Part shown: positions 1-37,051 of the stretch, piece by piece
How the letters are laid out: the number at the start of each line of letters is the position of its first letter
How positions within the stretch are numbered: the stretch's first letter is position 1
Origin: Daphnia carinata
Lineage: Eukaryota; Arthropoda; Branchiopoda; Diplostraca; Daphniidae
DNA: 64,000 nucleotides
Direction: 5' to 3'
NCBI RefSeq assembly: GCF_022539665.2
Contig: NC_081339.1
Span: 4,148,517-4,212,516, forward strand
Made by a program: the position numbers and the translations under genes
Notes under the pieces: model-generated
The model's database searches: none
Told to the model about the DNA's origin: nothing
Seen by the model: the letters and a program-made list of their open reading frames with translations, nothing else

Positions 1-607
1 GCCACGCTCATCGATGCAGACACAGATCTTTGTAACGTAAACACACACACACACACAAAGAATTGGAGAGCTGCTTAATGTATAATGCAAGTAGTGAAAT
101 GCTGCGCTTTATACGTTGCCATTGCCCAGTGTGGGTTGGGTCCCCGCATCGTAGACCTTCGTCTTTCTTTTTCTATACTCTTACAGAGTTTTTGGAACTC
201 CTCCCAAAAGTGCCTATTCTTTCTTTTTTTTTTTTTTTTTTTCGTCTGTCTGTCTGTGTGTGTGTGTGTTCTGTCCACTATTTAAACATTTTTTTGTTGT
301 TGTTGTTAAGGACTGGCGAAAGTGTCTATTAAAAATCAAATCGTGAAATACCAAAGGGAAAAAGAAAAAAAAGAAAAATTTATTTAAGTCTGGACTTTTC
401 GATTTGCCAGTCGAATACCAACCGCCATGTATGGAGAGTAATGGTTGCCTAACCTCAGAATCATTTTTTAAAATTTCTATGGGCCTCCCCCCACTGTCAT
501 TCGTAAAAAATTCTTTCGCATTTTATTTGATTGGCTGTTTTTCTTTTCGACAAGATTTTTGATTTAGATTTATTTTTATTTATTTTTTTTTTTTTATTTC
601 TATTCAG
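1..607 (+). other. PKN intron (5' part outside window)
   Basis: Contains (AC)n at 42-57, a T-run followed by TCTG/TG repeats near 223-270, and a T-rich acceptor tract ending TATTCAG at 607. No coding signal seen on either strand. Confidence 0.7.
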
Positions 608-19493
<18,886 letters not shown>

Positions 19494-20282
19494 TTGGTGT
19501 TACTTAACATCAAATTCTTTTTCTTTCTTTCTTTCTGCGTGCATTTCACAACTCTTTCTTCTTTATTTTAAAAACTAAAAAATCAAAAAAAAAAAAAAAA
19601 TTAATAGTTTGGGGCCTCAAATCCCCTCCTCCCCCACCCAATCCCGCACCCTCTCACTCGTTGATTAATCATCTAACCAAACAATTTTTGTCTTTTGCCC
19701 ACCTTGGCAGACCCTCCCTCCCACTACTACAGTTTAGCTTAACTCGAAAACATTTGTCGGGGGGGGGGGGGGATTCGTGTACATTATGTTTCTCGATAGG
19801 AATACCTTGTTCTTTTGTATTCTCATTCATAAAAAGAAAACACTTTTTTTTTTTTACAGGGGTAGGGCGGGAGGGAGGTGGGTGTCACGATGGGATTTCT
19901 TTTCGCAGCTCTTACCACGAAAATGAAAAAAATAATAGTAATTAAAAAGAAATATATATACAAAATGAAAGAAAAAAAAAAAAGAAAATAGGCACGAATG
20001 TCAACTAGCAGTCCTATTATGTCCCTCTGTTGCAGCCTCGTTTCCGTTTTACGAACGTTGTTCCTTTTTGTTTTGTTTTGTTTCAAGGAAACGTCAAAAG
20101 TGCGGAAGAATGCATGATTTAGCGCTATTAAAAGAAAAAATCCTTTACATCCATCCGACTGTGTAGATGTTTTGTACGCGCTGCCACCACTTGAAAATTA
20201 TCATTAATCCTTCCCCAAAGTATTCTTTTGAAAAACTTTTGCCTACCACCTCTCACATCTTCCCTCCTTGAAAAGTGCCTTT

Positions 20283-20286
<4 letters not shown>

Positions 20287-20328
<42 letters not shown>
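20287..20328. repeat. (TC)21 microsatellite in the PKN 3' region
   Basis: Uninterrupted TC dinucleotides about 800 bp after the PKN stop codon, probably within the 3' UTR. Confidence 0.9.
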
Positions 20329-20336
<8 letters not shown>

Positions 20337-21161
20337 CTTCGTCGTCCTCTTTGTCTTTTGACCTTGTTCACGAGGAAACAAAAAAAAAAAAATGTCTAGG
20401 AATTTTTCGGTAAGAAAAAATTCGTTTGATTAGATGAATTCACGTTTATTTTCGGCTCGTCAGTGCACACAAAGACACACATTTGAAAGGGATTTTGTTG
20501 TTGTTTTGTTATTGAAAAAAAAAAAGGGAAGTAAAGCGAAAATCCTGCCAATACTCGAGCCTCTTTCATAACGTTTCGTTCCCGCTTCTTTATTAAAGCA
20601 TGTTTTGAGAGAAAGAAAAACAATCCTTCGGCTTCCCACCTTTTTGTATTGTTACAGATTTTTAAGAAAGAAAAAAAAACACACGCGAGATTGGATGCAA
20701 CATTTTCTGTCAACTTTCGGGCGATGAGTAAGACGATGAGAATCTATTGTGATCCTCAGGCCTTTTTTTTTTCCTTATTTCTTTTGTCATTTTTCCTTTC
20801 CTTAATGTCCCCGTATCAGCCTCACCCCACTCTATCTCGTCGAACGTCTGAAGTAAAAAAAAAAAATATAGACGTGATGCAGAGAGATTACACAGAGCAT
20901 TAGGAAATAAAAAAAAAAGAAAAGAAAACGATTTAAAAAAAAGAAAGAGGGATGTGTTTTGATCGTGTCGCACGTGATTCCCACGCGACTGACTTTGGAT
21001 GCATTATGAAATGTCGTACAACCGCGCCCTATCTATGCCAATTCTGTAGTGATCCCTCCGCCCCGCTCCCACACCCTCCCCTCTTTTTCGCCTTTTTATA
21101 ACATACAAAAAATTATAAATACATGATGATGTTATGTCGATGCAATTCAATTATGCAAACC

Positions 21162-21167
21162 AATAAA
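21162..21167 (+). terminator. Candidate PKN polyadenylation signal
   Basis: AATAAA about 1.67 kb after the PKN stop and 170 bp before the convergent HROB stop; the last consensus hexamer on this strand before HROB. Assigned by position only. Confidence 0.4.
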
Positions 21168-21337
21168 AAACAATGACTTGGAAAGATAAAATCTTGATAG
21201 ATTTCATTGGTTTGCGCCCATCTTTCATCTCTGTAATCTCATAACAAAAAAATGATCTGTATCAAAAAGTGTTTCAAGGATATTTCAAGAATTTTGTTTT
21301 GTGATCTTTTAACAATTCATTGCATGACTTGGCCCGG

Positions 21338-23080
21338 TTAAAAATCATCGAACAACGAGTCCGTATCGACTCCCTGGAGAAACTGGGACAGAAAATCATC
21401 GTCCGTAGCATTTCCAGATTTTTTGGCTTGTGCTGGAATGGTAGGAGCGGCGTCGGGGACAGGCGACGATCGAGCGGGCGGAACGTAAGGGGCAAGCCGA
21501 GGTGTCGAAACAATTGCTGACGGTGACTTGTAACTGAATAGATTGCCGTTGCTCGTTGGCGGCCGAGAAGATTGCCAAAGTGAATTATGCGATGGTCTTG
21601 GCGTGGAGCTGATTGGTGGCCGAGGCGTCGTATTCATTACAGGCCGAGGTGTCGGATTTACTGGTGCTCTCTGCCGGTTGTAATTGCAAGAGGTAGAAGG
21701 TCGTCCTTGTGGCTTGTGGGTGCTGGCAGTAGCCCCCGGTTGGACTCCAGACGTGGGTGCAAACGCTGAGCCAGCCGAAGTAAATAACGTGAGTGGGGTT
21801 TCGCCTGCTTCCTTGGCTTCCTCTCCATTCATTACCGGATCACCATAAACAACGGGTTCGGTAAGCCACGTAACAAGATCTTCTTTTCCAAATGTTTGCA
21901 ATTGTGTAATCTTGACAAATGAATGTTTCCATGACACTGCTTTCTCTTTTTCAATGTTAACCCATTTACCTCATTGTTTTGCGACGAAAAAATTCCGATT
22001 AAACATTTTTTGGTAACGGTGACGAAGCAACTTGGAACCATATGAAGAACACTCGGTCGGCGCAACACAAGAATGCTTCCCACTCGAATCAACTTTCCAT
22101 AATCTGTAATAACATCTTGAAGAATCCGTCCTTTCACTTCGCCTGAACAAGGCGAAATACAATGATCGATAAGAACTATTTCTACTTTAAGAAAGAATAA
22201 TTGTAAAAAATATTTAACATGCTGTAATTACCCGTTGGATCTTGAAGGACACAACTGACGTCATGTGAAATAATTGGCGCGACTTCGATCTTTAAAACAC
22301 CCACTACCAGTAAGGGTGCAGTCAGGTACACTATAGCTGGAGCAATAGTCTTTTTTATCATTTGTAAGTTCATCTTATTACTTTCCCAAGAGCTCTTCAA
22401 CCTCAATAGAGACAATGCTTTATCCCAACAACAAAGGCCATCCATATTGCCCAAGCTCTGAAGATTGGTCATTGTCTCTTTTCCTCTTGGTTTATTATCC
22501 TGGGAAAAAGATCGGGCTTTAGTAATCAGCTGCACTGAATTAATAGATTGGCACAAAGTATACCATAAGACTAAGAAGACCGGCAGGACCTGGGAATTTC
22601 GGTGCACCCTTTTCTATGACTGTAGGAACTGGTTTTTCATGCCTATTTAGATTTCTTGTAATTTCTTGACGGTTGTACATGCTTTCTTGGGAGTTTATGG
22701 TGCTGTTCAGTACTTTTCTTGTTGCATACTGATGAACCAATTTTTCTCTTGAAGTTGAAGGAGTGTAGTCTTGTTGAGAGGTCTTCGAATGAGAATGTGA
22801 AACCTCTGCCACATTTTCTGCTTCTAAAACTTCATTAAATATATCATCATCATTTCCCCAATCGTCGCCTGTATCATTATTTAGTGGCTGGCTTGTCTGT
22901 AGAAGTTTTTTAGGCTTGTGGTTTGAGACAACTATTTCTCTAACATTCTGTTGAGATGCTAATTTTACGACCTAAATGTAACAGTCATAATTAGAGAAAA
23001 CGTAAATTCGGCATGGATTGCAAACTTACTTCATCCAAATCAAAGTTAAAATCCTCATCGCTATCATCGTTTTCCAGCAT
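21338..23080 (-). CDS. HROB: HROB-like homologous recombination OB-fold protein (C17orf53 family)
   Basis: In vertebrates HROB loads or activates the MCM8-MCM9 helicase in homologous recombination and crosslink repair. Exons on the minus strand: 23080-23030, 22971-22564, 22499-22232, 22142-21970, 21910-21338. They give 490 residues with consistent phases and introns of 58-89 nt. Features: an acidic N-terminus (MLENDDSDEDFNFDLDE), the family signature KFPGPAGLL, then the OB-fold core (CVLQDPTG, GEVKGRILQDVI, GSILVLRRPSV, VTVTKKCLIGIFSS). A disordered tail carries three TPRP repeats and an acidic hydrophobic C-terminus (DDDFLSQFLQG, ending SLFDDF). The last intron (21911-21969) was placed to bring the OB-fold frame into the long tail frame (NNE|ITQLQTF). 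The assignment rests on the FPGPAGLL and DPTG motifs and their order. The start is the first ATG, before a short acidic exon. Divergent neighbour: NUBPL. Confidence 0.83.
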
Positions 23081-23779
23081 TGGAATTATTTATCTGAGCT
23101 TATATGTGAACAAATATTACGATGCAACACTCGTGTTTACGTTTGGAAATTTAAAAAGGTTCTCTTTTTTTATTTACCATCCATCTACCGGTCAGATTCA
23201 TAGTTAATCTTCTAATGATGATGCATTAATGGCCGTGCAACCGCGCTAACGCTGGATCGCACTAGCGTGCCAGTACGTACTAGCGCAAATACCGTGGGAA
23301 TTTTGCACCCAAAACCTGCAAAAATTGACACTCTTTAGAATTGGTTGAAAATCACAGGGTACACTTGAAATTGAATGCTGATTACGGGAAAATTGTTATT
23401 TTTTTCATTAATACGACCATTTTTTAAATAAACCGAATATTCGAAGCGCTGGGTCGCACTAGCGCGCCAGTACGCTACACCGCTGTGATGCAGCACAAAT
23501 ATTCGGTGCATTTCCAAAACGGTTGACCTAATGAAAAAAAATACAATTTTCCCGGAATCAGCATTCAATTTTGACTATGTTCTGTGATTTTGAAAAAATT
23601 CCAATGAGTGTCAATTTTTGCAGATTTTCGAGGTACAATTCCCACGGTGTTTGCGCTGATACGTACTGGCGCGCCGGTGCGCTATAGTGTTAGCGCGGAT
23701 AGCCTTAAATGCCTAGTTTACAATAGACAATAGTACACAACAGATGTCGTTTGTGAATGTCGTCTTGTAGTAAACAAAT
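23081..23779. promoter_or_regulatory. Shared divergent promoter region of HROB and NUBPL
   Basis: Only 699 bp separate the two start codons, and the foldback element fills about two thirds of it. That leaves roughly 145 bp for HROB 5' sequence and 71 bp for NUBPL. No TATA box is apparent. Both promoters probably lie within or right beside the inserted element. Confidence 0.5.
23226..23708. mobile_element. TTAA-flanked foldback / MITE-like inverted-repeat element
   Basis: The left end (from CCGCGCTAAC at 23241) and the right end (to GTTAGCGCGG at 23698) are long imperfect inverted repeats. For example GCCAGTACGTACTAGCGCAA near 23269-23288 matches, with one change, the complement of TTGCGCTGATACGTACTGGC at 23651-23670. 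The complement of the CCGTGGGAATT motif is also present on the right arm. Further in, GAATGCTGATTACGGGAAAA pairs with the right-arm counterpart near 23550-23575. The loop carries a third copy of the arm motif (CGCACTAGCGCGCCAGTACG near 23456-23475). TTAA occurs just outside both ends (23226-23229, 23705-23708), as expected for a TTAA target-site duplication of the piggyBac type. It has no ORF, so it would be non-autonomous. The inverted repeat is seen directly; class and TSD are inferred. Confidence 0.75.
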
Positions 23780-25145
23780 ATGGCTCTTAGGCGCTTAAAT
23801 TGTTGTGTTTCGTTTTCATGGAAAGTGAAGTATTCTACCCACAGTGACCCTTTGGTAAGTCCAAATTTTTTTTTTTATTTACATGGTTTATCATTATTGC
23901 AGAATTAATGTGATTAGGGCACTAAATTAAAAGAAAGACAAGCCCAAATGATGAAGAAAGGTTTGCCGGTCAAAAAACCAATCGAAGGCGTAAAAAATGT
24001 CATACTAGTCGCCTCTGGTAAAGGTGGTGTTGGCAAATCCACGGTGGCAGGTTCGTCAAAAGCATAACTTTAGGATAAATAGGGATATTCTCATTGCTTC
24101 TTTCTGATACAGTCAATCTTGCGCTTGCACTGAGTCGGCACTTACCTACACAAGATGTGGGTCTGCTAGATGCTGATATATTTGGCCCTTCTATTCCTAC
24201 CATGATGAACCTTTCTGGGAATCCCATGCTGACGGAAAAAAATCTCATCAAACCACTTGTCAACTACAATATCAAATGGTATCTGTGTTTCAGTTTACTG
24301 AGCGATTTCCTACTTGATCTGATCATTGCAACGTTTACATCAGCATGTCAATGGGATTCTTGGTTGACAACAAAGCCCCGGTTGTTTGGAGAGGCCTCAT
24401 GGTTATGTCAGCGATTGAAAAGCTCCTACGTCAAGTAGACTGGTCGCCGTTAGACTACCTCGTAGTAGACATGCCTCCCGGCACGGGCGACACCCAACTC
24501 TCCATCGCGCAAAACGTCCCAGTAGCTGGAGCCATAATCGTCACCACGCCACAGGAAATAGCTTTGATTGATGCGCGCAAAGGGGCGTTGATGTTTCAAA
24601 AAGTGGGCATTCCCGTTCTCGGTCTGGTCAACAACATGTCCTCCTATGCGTGTCCCAACTGTGGCCATCACAGTCATATTTTTGGCGCCTCTGGCGCTGA
24701 GAAACTCGGAAAAGAAATCGGTAATCTAACCATCGCGTCGTTTAGCATAAATTTTAGAAACTCCCTGGTCGTAAAAATGTCTTTTTTTTTTTCTTTTCCA
24801 TTCCACTTTCTTCCAACAGGTGTAGATGTCTTGGTGGATATACCGTTAGACACCTCTATAATGGAGGCTGCTGACGGTGGCTATCCGATTGTTATCTCTT
24901 CTGCAAGCAATAATCCCCTGGTATTATTATTATTACTATCATTACAAAATGGTTACAAACTTCATCTAAAAAAAGCTCAATCATTCCCGCAGTTAAAGAG
25001 TCAAACGCGCGTGGTTGATGATTTATTTTGTTGTTTTCTCTCTTTTGTTTTCTCGTTCTGTTCTACGCAGGTCCAGGCGTACATGTCGTTAGCCGAAAAG
25101 GTTCTAGGTCGATTGAGTGCTATTAAGAATGAGACGAGCCGGTGA
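23780..25145 (+). CDS. NUBPL: NUBPL/Ind1, mitochondrial Fe-S P-loop NTPase for complex I assembly
   Basis: NUBPL delivers 4Fe-4S clusters to respiratory complex I subunits in the mitochondrial matrix. Exons: 23780-23854, 23918-24050, 24113-24278, 24344-24720, 24820-24920, 25071-25145. They give 308 residues with consistent phases. The N-terminus ([19 protein letters not shown]) is basic and amphipathic, as expected for a presequence. Mrp/NBP35 family motifs are present: deviant Walker A ([10 protein letters not shown]), [36 protein letters not shown], and the Fe-S ligand motif CPNC in [15 protein letters not shown]. It ends [14 protein letters not shown]. Length and motif order match the NUBPL family; the lack of an N-terminal Cys cluster and the presequence separate it from cytosolic NUBP1 and NUBP2. 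The start is the first ATG and begins the targeting sequence. Confidence 0.95.
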
Positions 25146-25812
25146 TAGAAATCAGAAAGATACAGTGAGGCACTGACAGTCAAAGGAGATTACGTGTGTG
25201 AGTAAATGAGTAAGGAAAATTGAAAATCATTTTCTGATTTGAGAGTAAAAAAAAGAAAAAGTTCCATGCGGTTTATTTGGTTGTTAGTGCGACTAGACAT
25301 CGGCTTCGTCACGTGACCCTTTTTCGTTTCCAAACTGTATGCCATCCCCCATAAGCTCGAGAAGAAAAAAAAAATTGGGAAAACAATACAATTATTAGGA
25401 AAAAGGAAATTTTTCTAATTCAGACATTGCTGGACGATAAAATAACATGGAGAAGATCGGTTGAGTCGATCATGGGGAAAAAGAAGGATCCCCGTAATCA
25501 TGGAATATTTCAGTTCCTTTCTTTCTTTCCTTTTTTTTTTTTTTAATTTGAATTTGAAGAGGTCATCGTGAGATCAGCAAAAAGAAAAGAGAGCCAAAAA
25601 AATTTTAGTAAAAAAAAATCAAAATAAAATTCAAAACTAGTTTGAGGGAGGAAGTTACTTTCTTTCTTCTCTTTATCATATAGGAACACCAGTAAAGTAT
25701 AGTAACAAGGGCCGGGAGGGGGGGGGGGGGAGGAGATAACACACATCACACACACAGAAAAAGATACAATGCGCAGGATCCATCCCCATTCTCTCACCTC
25801 TCTCGTGTGGAG

Positions 25813-25851
<39 letters not shown>

Positions 25852-26378
25852 TTAAATTCTGTACAGTGATAATTTCATCGTCCGTACGGATAAGAGTAGA
25901 AAGAAGGAGGAGGCAAACGTTTGGTGTTAATTGTAAATTAATATGATTGACATTTCCAGTGATTCCCGACAATATTAAAAATGACTGCTATAAAAGAAAA
26001 AAAAAAAGGAAAGAAAGGAATGTTTCTGTTAGTTGCATCTAAAAATCCCGTCACCATCGTTAGTAGCGCTGCGGGTTAATTGGATGATTCCCATATGACA
26101 ATGCTTCCGAGTTAGTTGAATGCTTTTTTTTTTTGTTTGGTTTTCCATTTTTCTTCTTTTTTTTTCTTATTTTCCTGACTTGTGTGTTTATCTTATTTAT
26201 CCTGGTTCGTTGGTTTTGGTTTCGTCTTCCCTCGTTACGAATTTCTTTTTTTTTTTTCTTTTTTTTTTATTCTTACGTAATGTACAATCGAGTCTCTTTT
26301 TTTCTCTCTCGTTAGTTCGGACTGTGTGAGTGTTTGCTTTGGAGGTGGGAAAACTAAGAATTTGCTGATGAGGGAAGA
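25146..26378. other. Convergent 3' spacer between NUBPL and ZMYND19
   Basis: No coding sequence seen. Holds AATAAA on the plus strand at about 25624 (possible NUBPL signal), a G-run at 25720-25731, a CA/CG alternating tract at 25813-25851 and T-runs. Confidence 0.5.
26266..26271 (-). terminator. Candidate ZMYND19 polyadenylation signal
   Basis: TTTATT on the plus strand reads AATAAA on the minus strand, 108 bp after the ZMYND19 stop. Position and orientation fit; nothing further supports it. Confidence 0.4.
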
Positions 26379-33683
<7,305 letters not shown>

Positions 33684-34427
33684 CTTTCGCCAGGTTCAAC
33701 AACAGCCCAACAAAGGCAGAGAATTTCGAGTTTCTTCAAAACGTTGACTTGAAATATTCAAAATTCACTTTGAACACTCGAAACGACGGAAAAAAAAAAA
33801 AAAAAAAAAAGGAACACGTCAAGTTTTCCTTTTAAAATGTGATGCAAGAAAATATACGATGAAACTGTAATCACCACTTATTCACACACATCCTGGCTTG
33901 ATCAATAAAAGAACTTGACTTGTCGATGTACAAAATTGAAAAAGAAACTCACTGCAAACAACAACACACACAAAAAAAGAGAAGTAAACAGAGATCTTGA
34001 AACACTCAGTCGCACACAGAGCGTATCAAATGTTTTTGAACGCGTCCGGTCTTGTGGAGCTTTGCCCGACGACTGACTCGAATAAACTGGAGCTCAGCTG
34101 TGAGCTTTTGTGTGTGTCTGCCCTCTTCCTGCCGTCTGCTATAGGCCTTTGGCTGCGCGCGCGCGCGTACTTTTTTTGTGTTTGTTGTGGGTTCCCGTAC
34201 ACTTTAATTTCTGCTGGTAGTGGTGCAGCACTGCACAAAGGAAACACTGTGGCTGCAGACGAGCACCGGTTGTTTTGAAGTCTAGTGGCGGCCAGCTTGC
34301 AACGCTGCTCTAGTGGAACACACGATTCAGCTGTCGATTGAGTTCTTTCTACGAGTCACAAAGCAACACACACACACATTTGATAGTCTACACACACACA
34401 CACACACACACTGAAGGACCCGTTGGT

Positions 34428-34471
<44 letters not shown>

Positions 34472-35415
34472 ATGTGGGTTGTTGGCTTTGCAGCAACTTC
34501 TTCCGTTGTGTGACACGAGCGACCGGATCGCTGACTGCTGTGCCTTCGGGCAATGTTAATGTACGTTATACTTTTTTATTTTTTCTTTTCGGGCTTTTGT
34601 GCGTGTACATGTGTTTCCCCCTCTGTATATATGCGTCTCGTTAACAGTTCTTTCTAGAGAGAAAAATGATTCAAAGCAATGGCTGAAAAATTATCATAAA
34701 AAAACAAAAAAGAAAAACCAGTGTTGGTTTCTAGTCGAGCGGGCGTCGGCAGCCCACGACCTCGTCACGATCACGAGAATAAAAACAAACAATCTCACAC
34801 ACTGGCTCTTTTGGAGGGCACATAAATTTGAAAGAAAAAAACTTGATGGAACCAGTAGTTTTTTTTTTTATCGGATCGTTCGTAAAATGGATGATCGTTT
34901 TGTAATCTACATTTCGTTTGATAACGCTGTTTGTTCGCCCGAGACGAAGAAGGTTCTCAAAAAACACGTTTTTGTTCTAATTTATCGAAGTTCACGTGGT
35001 TGTTGGATTTATATTTTAAATTACCGGCAACGTTGTTTGGTCGTCATGACGACGACGCCATCATCAATTCGAAAAAGCGCCCTTTTTTCCCCGCGCTCAT
35101 TAGTTGAGAGTTTTGTTTGTTGTGCACAGATGTGAGTGTGTGGCTCTTAATTTCCCGCCCAAATAACATTGTCCGATATCTTAAGGTCTTCTAGACTTTT
35201 CTTTATGTAAGAACAGTCGTGCTTGGTGATACAGAGACACGTATCGTGCTGTTTAGGTTGTAATCAATCTGCGATCGTTTATTTCACTGGAATGATTTAA
35301 TAAGCTGAATCTAAAGAAATACCCCTCTGCAGGCTTTGAGGAAACCCCATTTAGTGGTATATTGGCAACAAAAATAAATAATATATTTATAACATTACCT
35401 GTTGTTGCAGGGATC
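33684..35415. other. Divergent spacer between ZMYND19 and the 35.4-kb gene
   Basis: No coding sequence seen. Holds (GC)n at about 34156-34166, (CA)n at 34390-34411 and (AG)n at 34429-34470. It should contain the ZMYND19 5' UTR and promoter, plus the non-coding first exon of the plus-strand gene, whose coding exon begins at a clean acceptor (GTTGCAG at 35410). Confidence 0.45.
34429..34470. repeat. (AG)21 microsatellite
   Basis: Uninterrupted AG dinucleotides, preceded by an 11-unit (CA)n tract at 34390-34411, in the spacer upstream of ZMYND19. Confidence 0.9.
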
Positions 35416-36367
35416 ATGCCTCGCCGACTGGAAATCCGAACAACCATTCTGGAAAAGAAATCAGATATTAGAACAAGAGGGAAAGATGCAAATTCTAATG
35501 ATTTGTATGCAGATGAAGCTCTTCAGCTCCTGGAAGAGATTCAGCAACTTAAATCAAATGTAAGATTGATTTGTGATAGTTAGTAGTCGTCCATGGCTTG
35601 TTGAGTTTTTCCAACGGAAACACTGTTCTTGATTCTTAGTTGGACCAACAGGTGGCCTGCACAGAGCAAAATTTTAAATTTATTTTTTTCTTCCTAGATT
35701 CAAAAGACAGATGAAAGGATCCTTGGCACCTATGTGAAATCACCATCAAAAAGGAAAAAGAAGTCAGACGTTCCTGCCAGAAAAGTTGCCTATGATGTCC
35801 TCTACCCAGCTATCGGTAAGTGCCAATCACACAGTAATTATCTTTTCCCGAATGCTCCATTTGGAGAGATTATACGTTTATTATATATCAACTGGAAGAT
35901 TCCACAAAAAAAAAGTGCCCAGCACATGATTTCAAACACCCGTTTGGTATAGGGAGAGAGACAGGAAAAAGAAAAAAAAATTGGAGTGACAGATAAAGAT
36001 AATGAGAATGTGGACGTAAGAAAACTGCTCGAGTGTTGATAACACTTTGCAAACCTCCTCACCATGGGGACTAACAGCTACAGGATTTTTTTTTCTTTTT
36101 TTTTTTTTTTTTGTTTCACAAGAAAAGGTAAAAAGGAAGAATTCAAAACACGGACAGAGATAGAGACTTCGTTTACATGGCTTTTTCATACTATCGAAGA
36201 CGAGAAAAAAGAGGAAACTGAATTTTTTTTTTTTTAAATCTCGATCAAAACGAAAAATGTAAAGTGAAATGGACAATCAGAGAGGGGTGGGGTGTGTGTC
36301 GTTGACAGCATTGGAAAGTAATAATTATCATCTTGTTTCAGAGATGGGAGTTTTTCTTTCACTTTGA
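35416..36367 (+). CDS. Small basic coiled-coil protein, unrecognised
   Basis: Two well-formed exons: 35416-35559 (phase 0; acceptor CAG|GGATC, donor AAT|GTAAGA) and 35698-35815 (acceptor CTAG, donor ATCG|GTAAGT). They encode MPRRLEIRTTILEKK, a Glu/Leu-rich helical segment (YADEALQLLEEIQQLKSN) and a basic stretch (SPSKRKKKSDVPARK) followed by VAYDVLYPAI. Reading through the last donor would add a tail ending at 35952. The consensus GTAAGT and a good acceptor at 36341 instead suggest a 26-nt terminal exon (36342-36367) ending in SLSL-like residues and TGA, about 95 residues in all. The first two exons are sound; the terminal exon is weak. The size and coiled coil suggest a small complex subunit, but I recognise no family. 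A non-coding 5' exon upstream is likely. Confidence 0.5.
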
Positions 36368-37051
36368 GAGAAAAAAAAAATAAACAAACGAGGACGTGAT
36401 AAAAAAAAAATTAATTCTCTTGGGTAGTTCTCTATACTGCAAGTTGGAGGGCAGTGTGTGTTCGGGTAGGGTGTACAAAAAAATGTTTTTTTTTTTCTTT
36501 CGGTATTTGGGCAGTAAAGGAGAAAGGGGCGGAGAAAAATATTATTTAAAAATAATAGGTATTTACATGATAAGTTCCTCCAGAGCGAGCGTTACTGTCC
36601 ATTCTGGACATGTTGTGTATGTAATTATATGTACGGAATTTTTTTTTTTTTTTGCGTTTTCTGCGTTTTTTTCTTTTCTGGATTTATTTTTGAAACTTTA
36701 GCCTCGATGTGTTGAACGAGTTAGCCACCTCCTCTCAAACGGTGGCTCAAACAGGGGGGGGGGGGGATTACTTGAGAAACGGAATTGGTTTTGTTTTGTT
36801 GTGGTATGATCATGACTTGATCATTCAGTGGTGGCTAAAAAAAGATACTAATACTGCAACTGTGGAGGGAGAAAAAAAAGTTTTGGTTTATCGGTTGACC
36901 AAAATGACTGTTTGCCTTTTGATGGGGTGCGGTAATTTACTGTAATTTCGCGTTGAGAAGTTTGGAGAATGGATGGGGATGATTTTCCCCAGATTCTTGT
37001 TGTTTTTTTTTGCGTTTTGTTTTTATTTATTCCAACATAGTTTGTGTGTAA
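36368..37051. other. Convergent spacer between the small gene and the fibrinogen-related gene
   Basis: No convincing coding sequence. Holds a T-run at 36638-36652 and a G-run at 36756-36768. Confidence 0.45.
37026..37031 (-). terminator. Candidate polyadenylation signal of the fibrinogen-related gene
   Basis: TTTATT on the plus strand (AATAAA in sense), overlapping a second copy at 37022-37027, only 21 bp after the stop codon. A very short 3' UTR would follow; a more distal signal is possible. Confidence 0.3.

Larger units (their letters stand above)
19494..21337 (+). other. PKN 3' untranslated region and convergent spacer to HROB
   Basis: About 1.8 kb without coding signal between the PKN stop and the HROB stop on the other strand. 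It has a G-run at 19760-19772, (TC)n at 20287-20328, several A/T runs and a consensus AATAAA at 21162-21167. The two genes end tail to tail, so their 3' ends may overlap. Confidence 0.55.

Noticed and set aside
21937-21969. 33-nt intron in HROB (GAG|GTAAAT ... GCAG|TGT)
   Set aside because: Its length is a multiple of three, so it leaves the frame leading to a quick stop; the 59-nt intron ending CAAG at 21911 reaches the long C-terminal frame.
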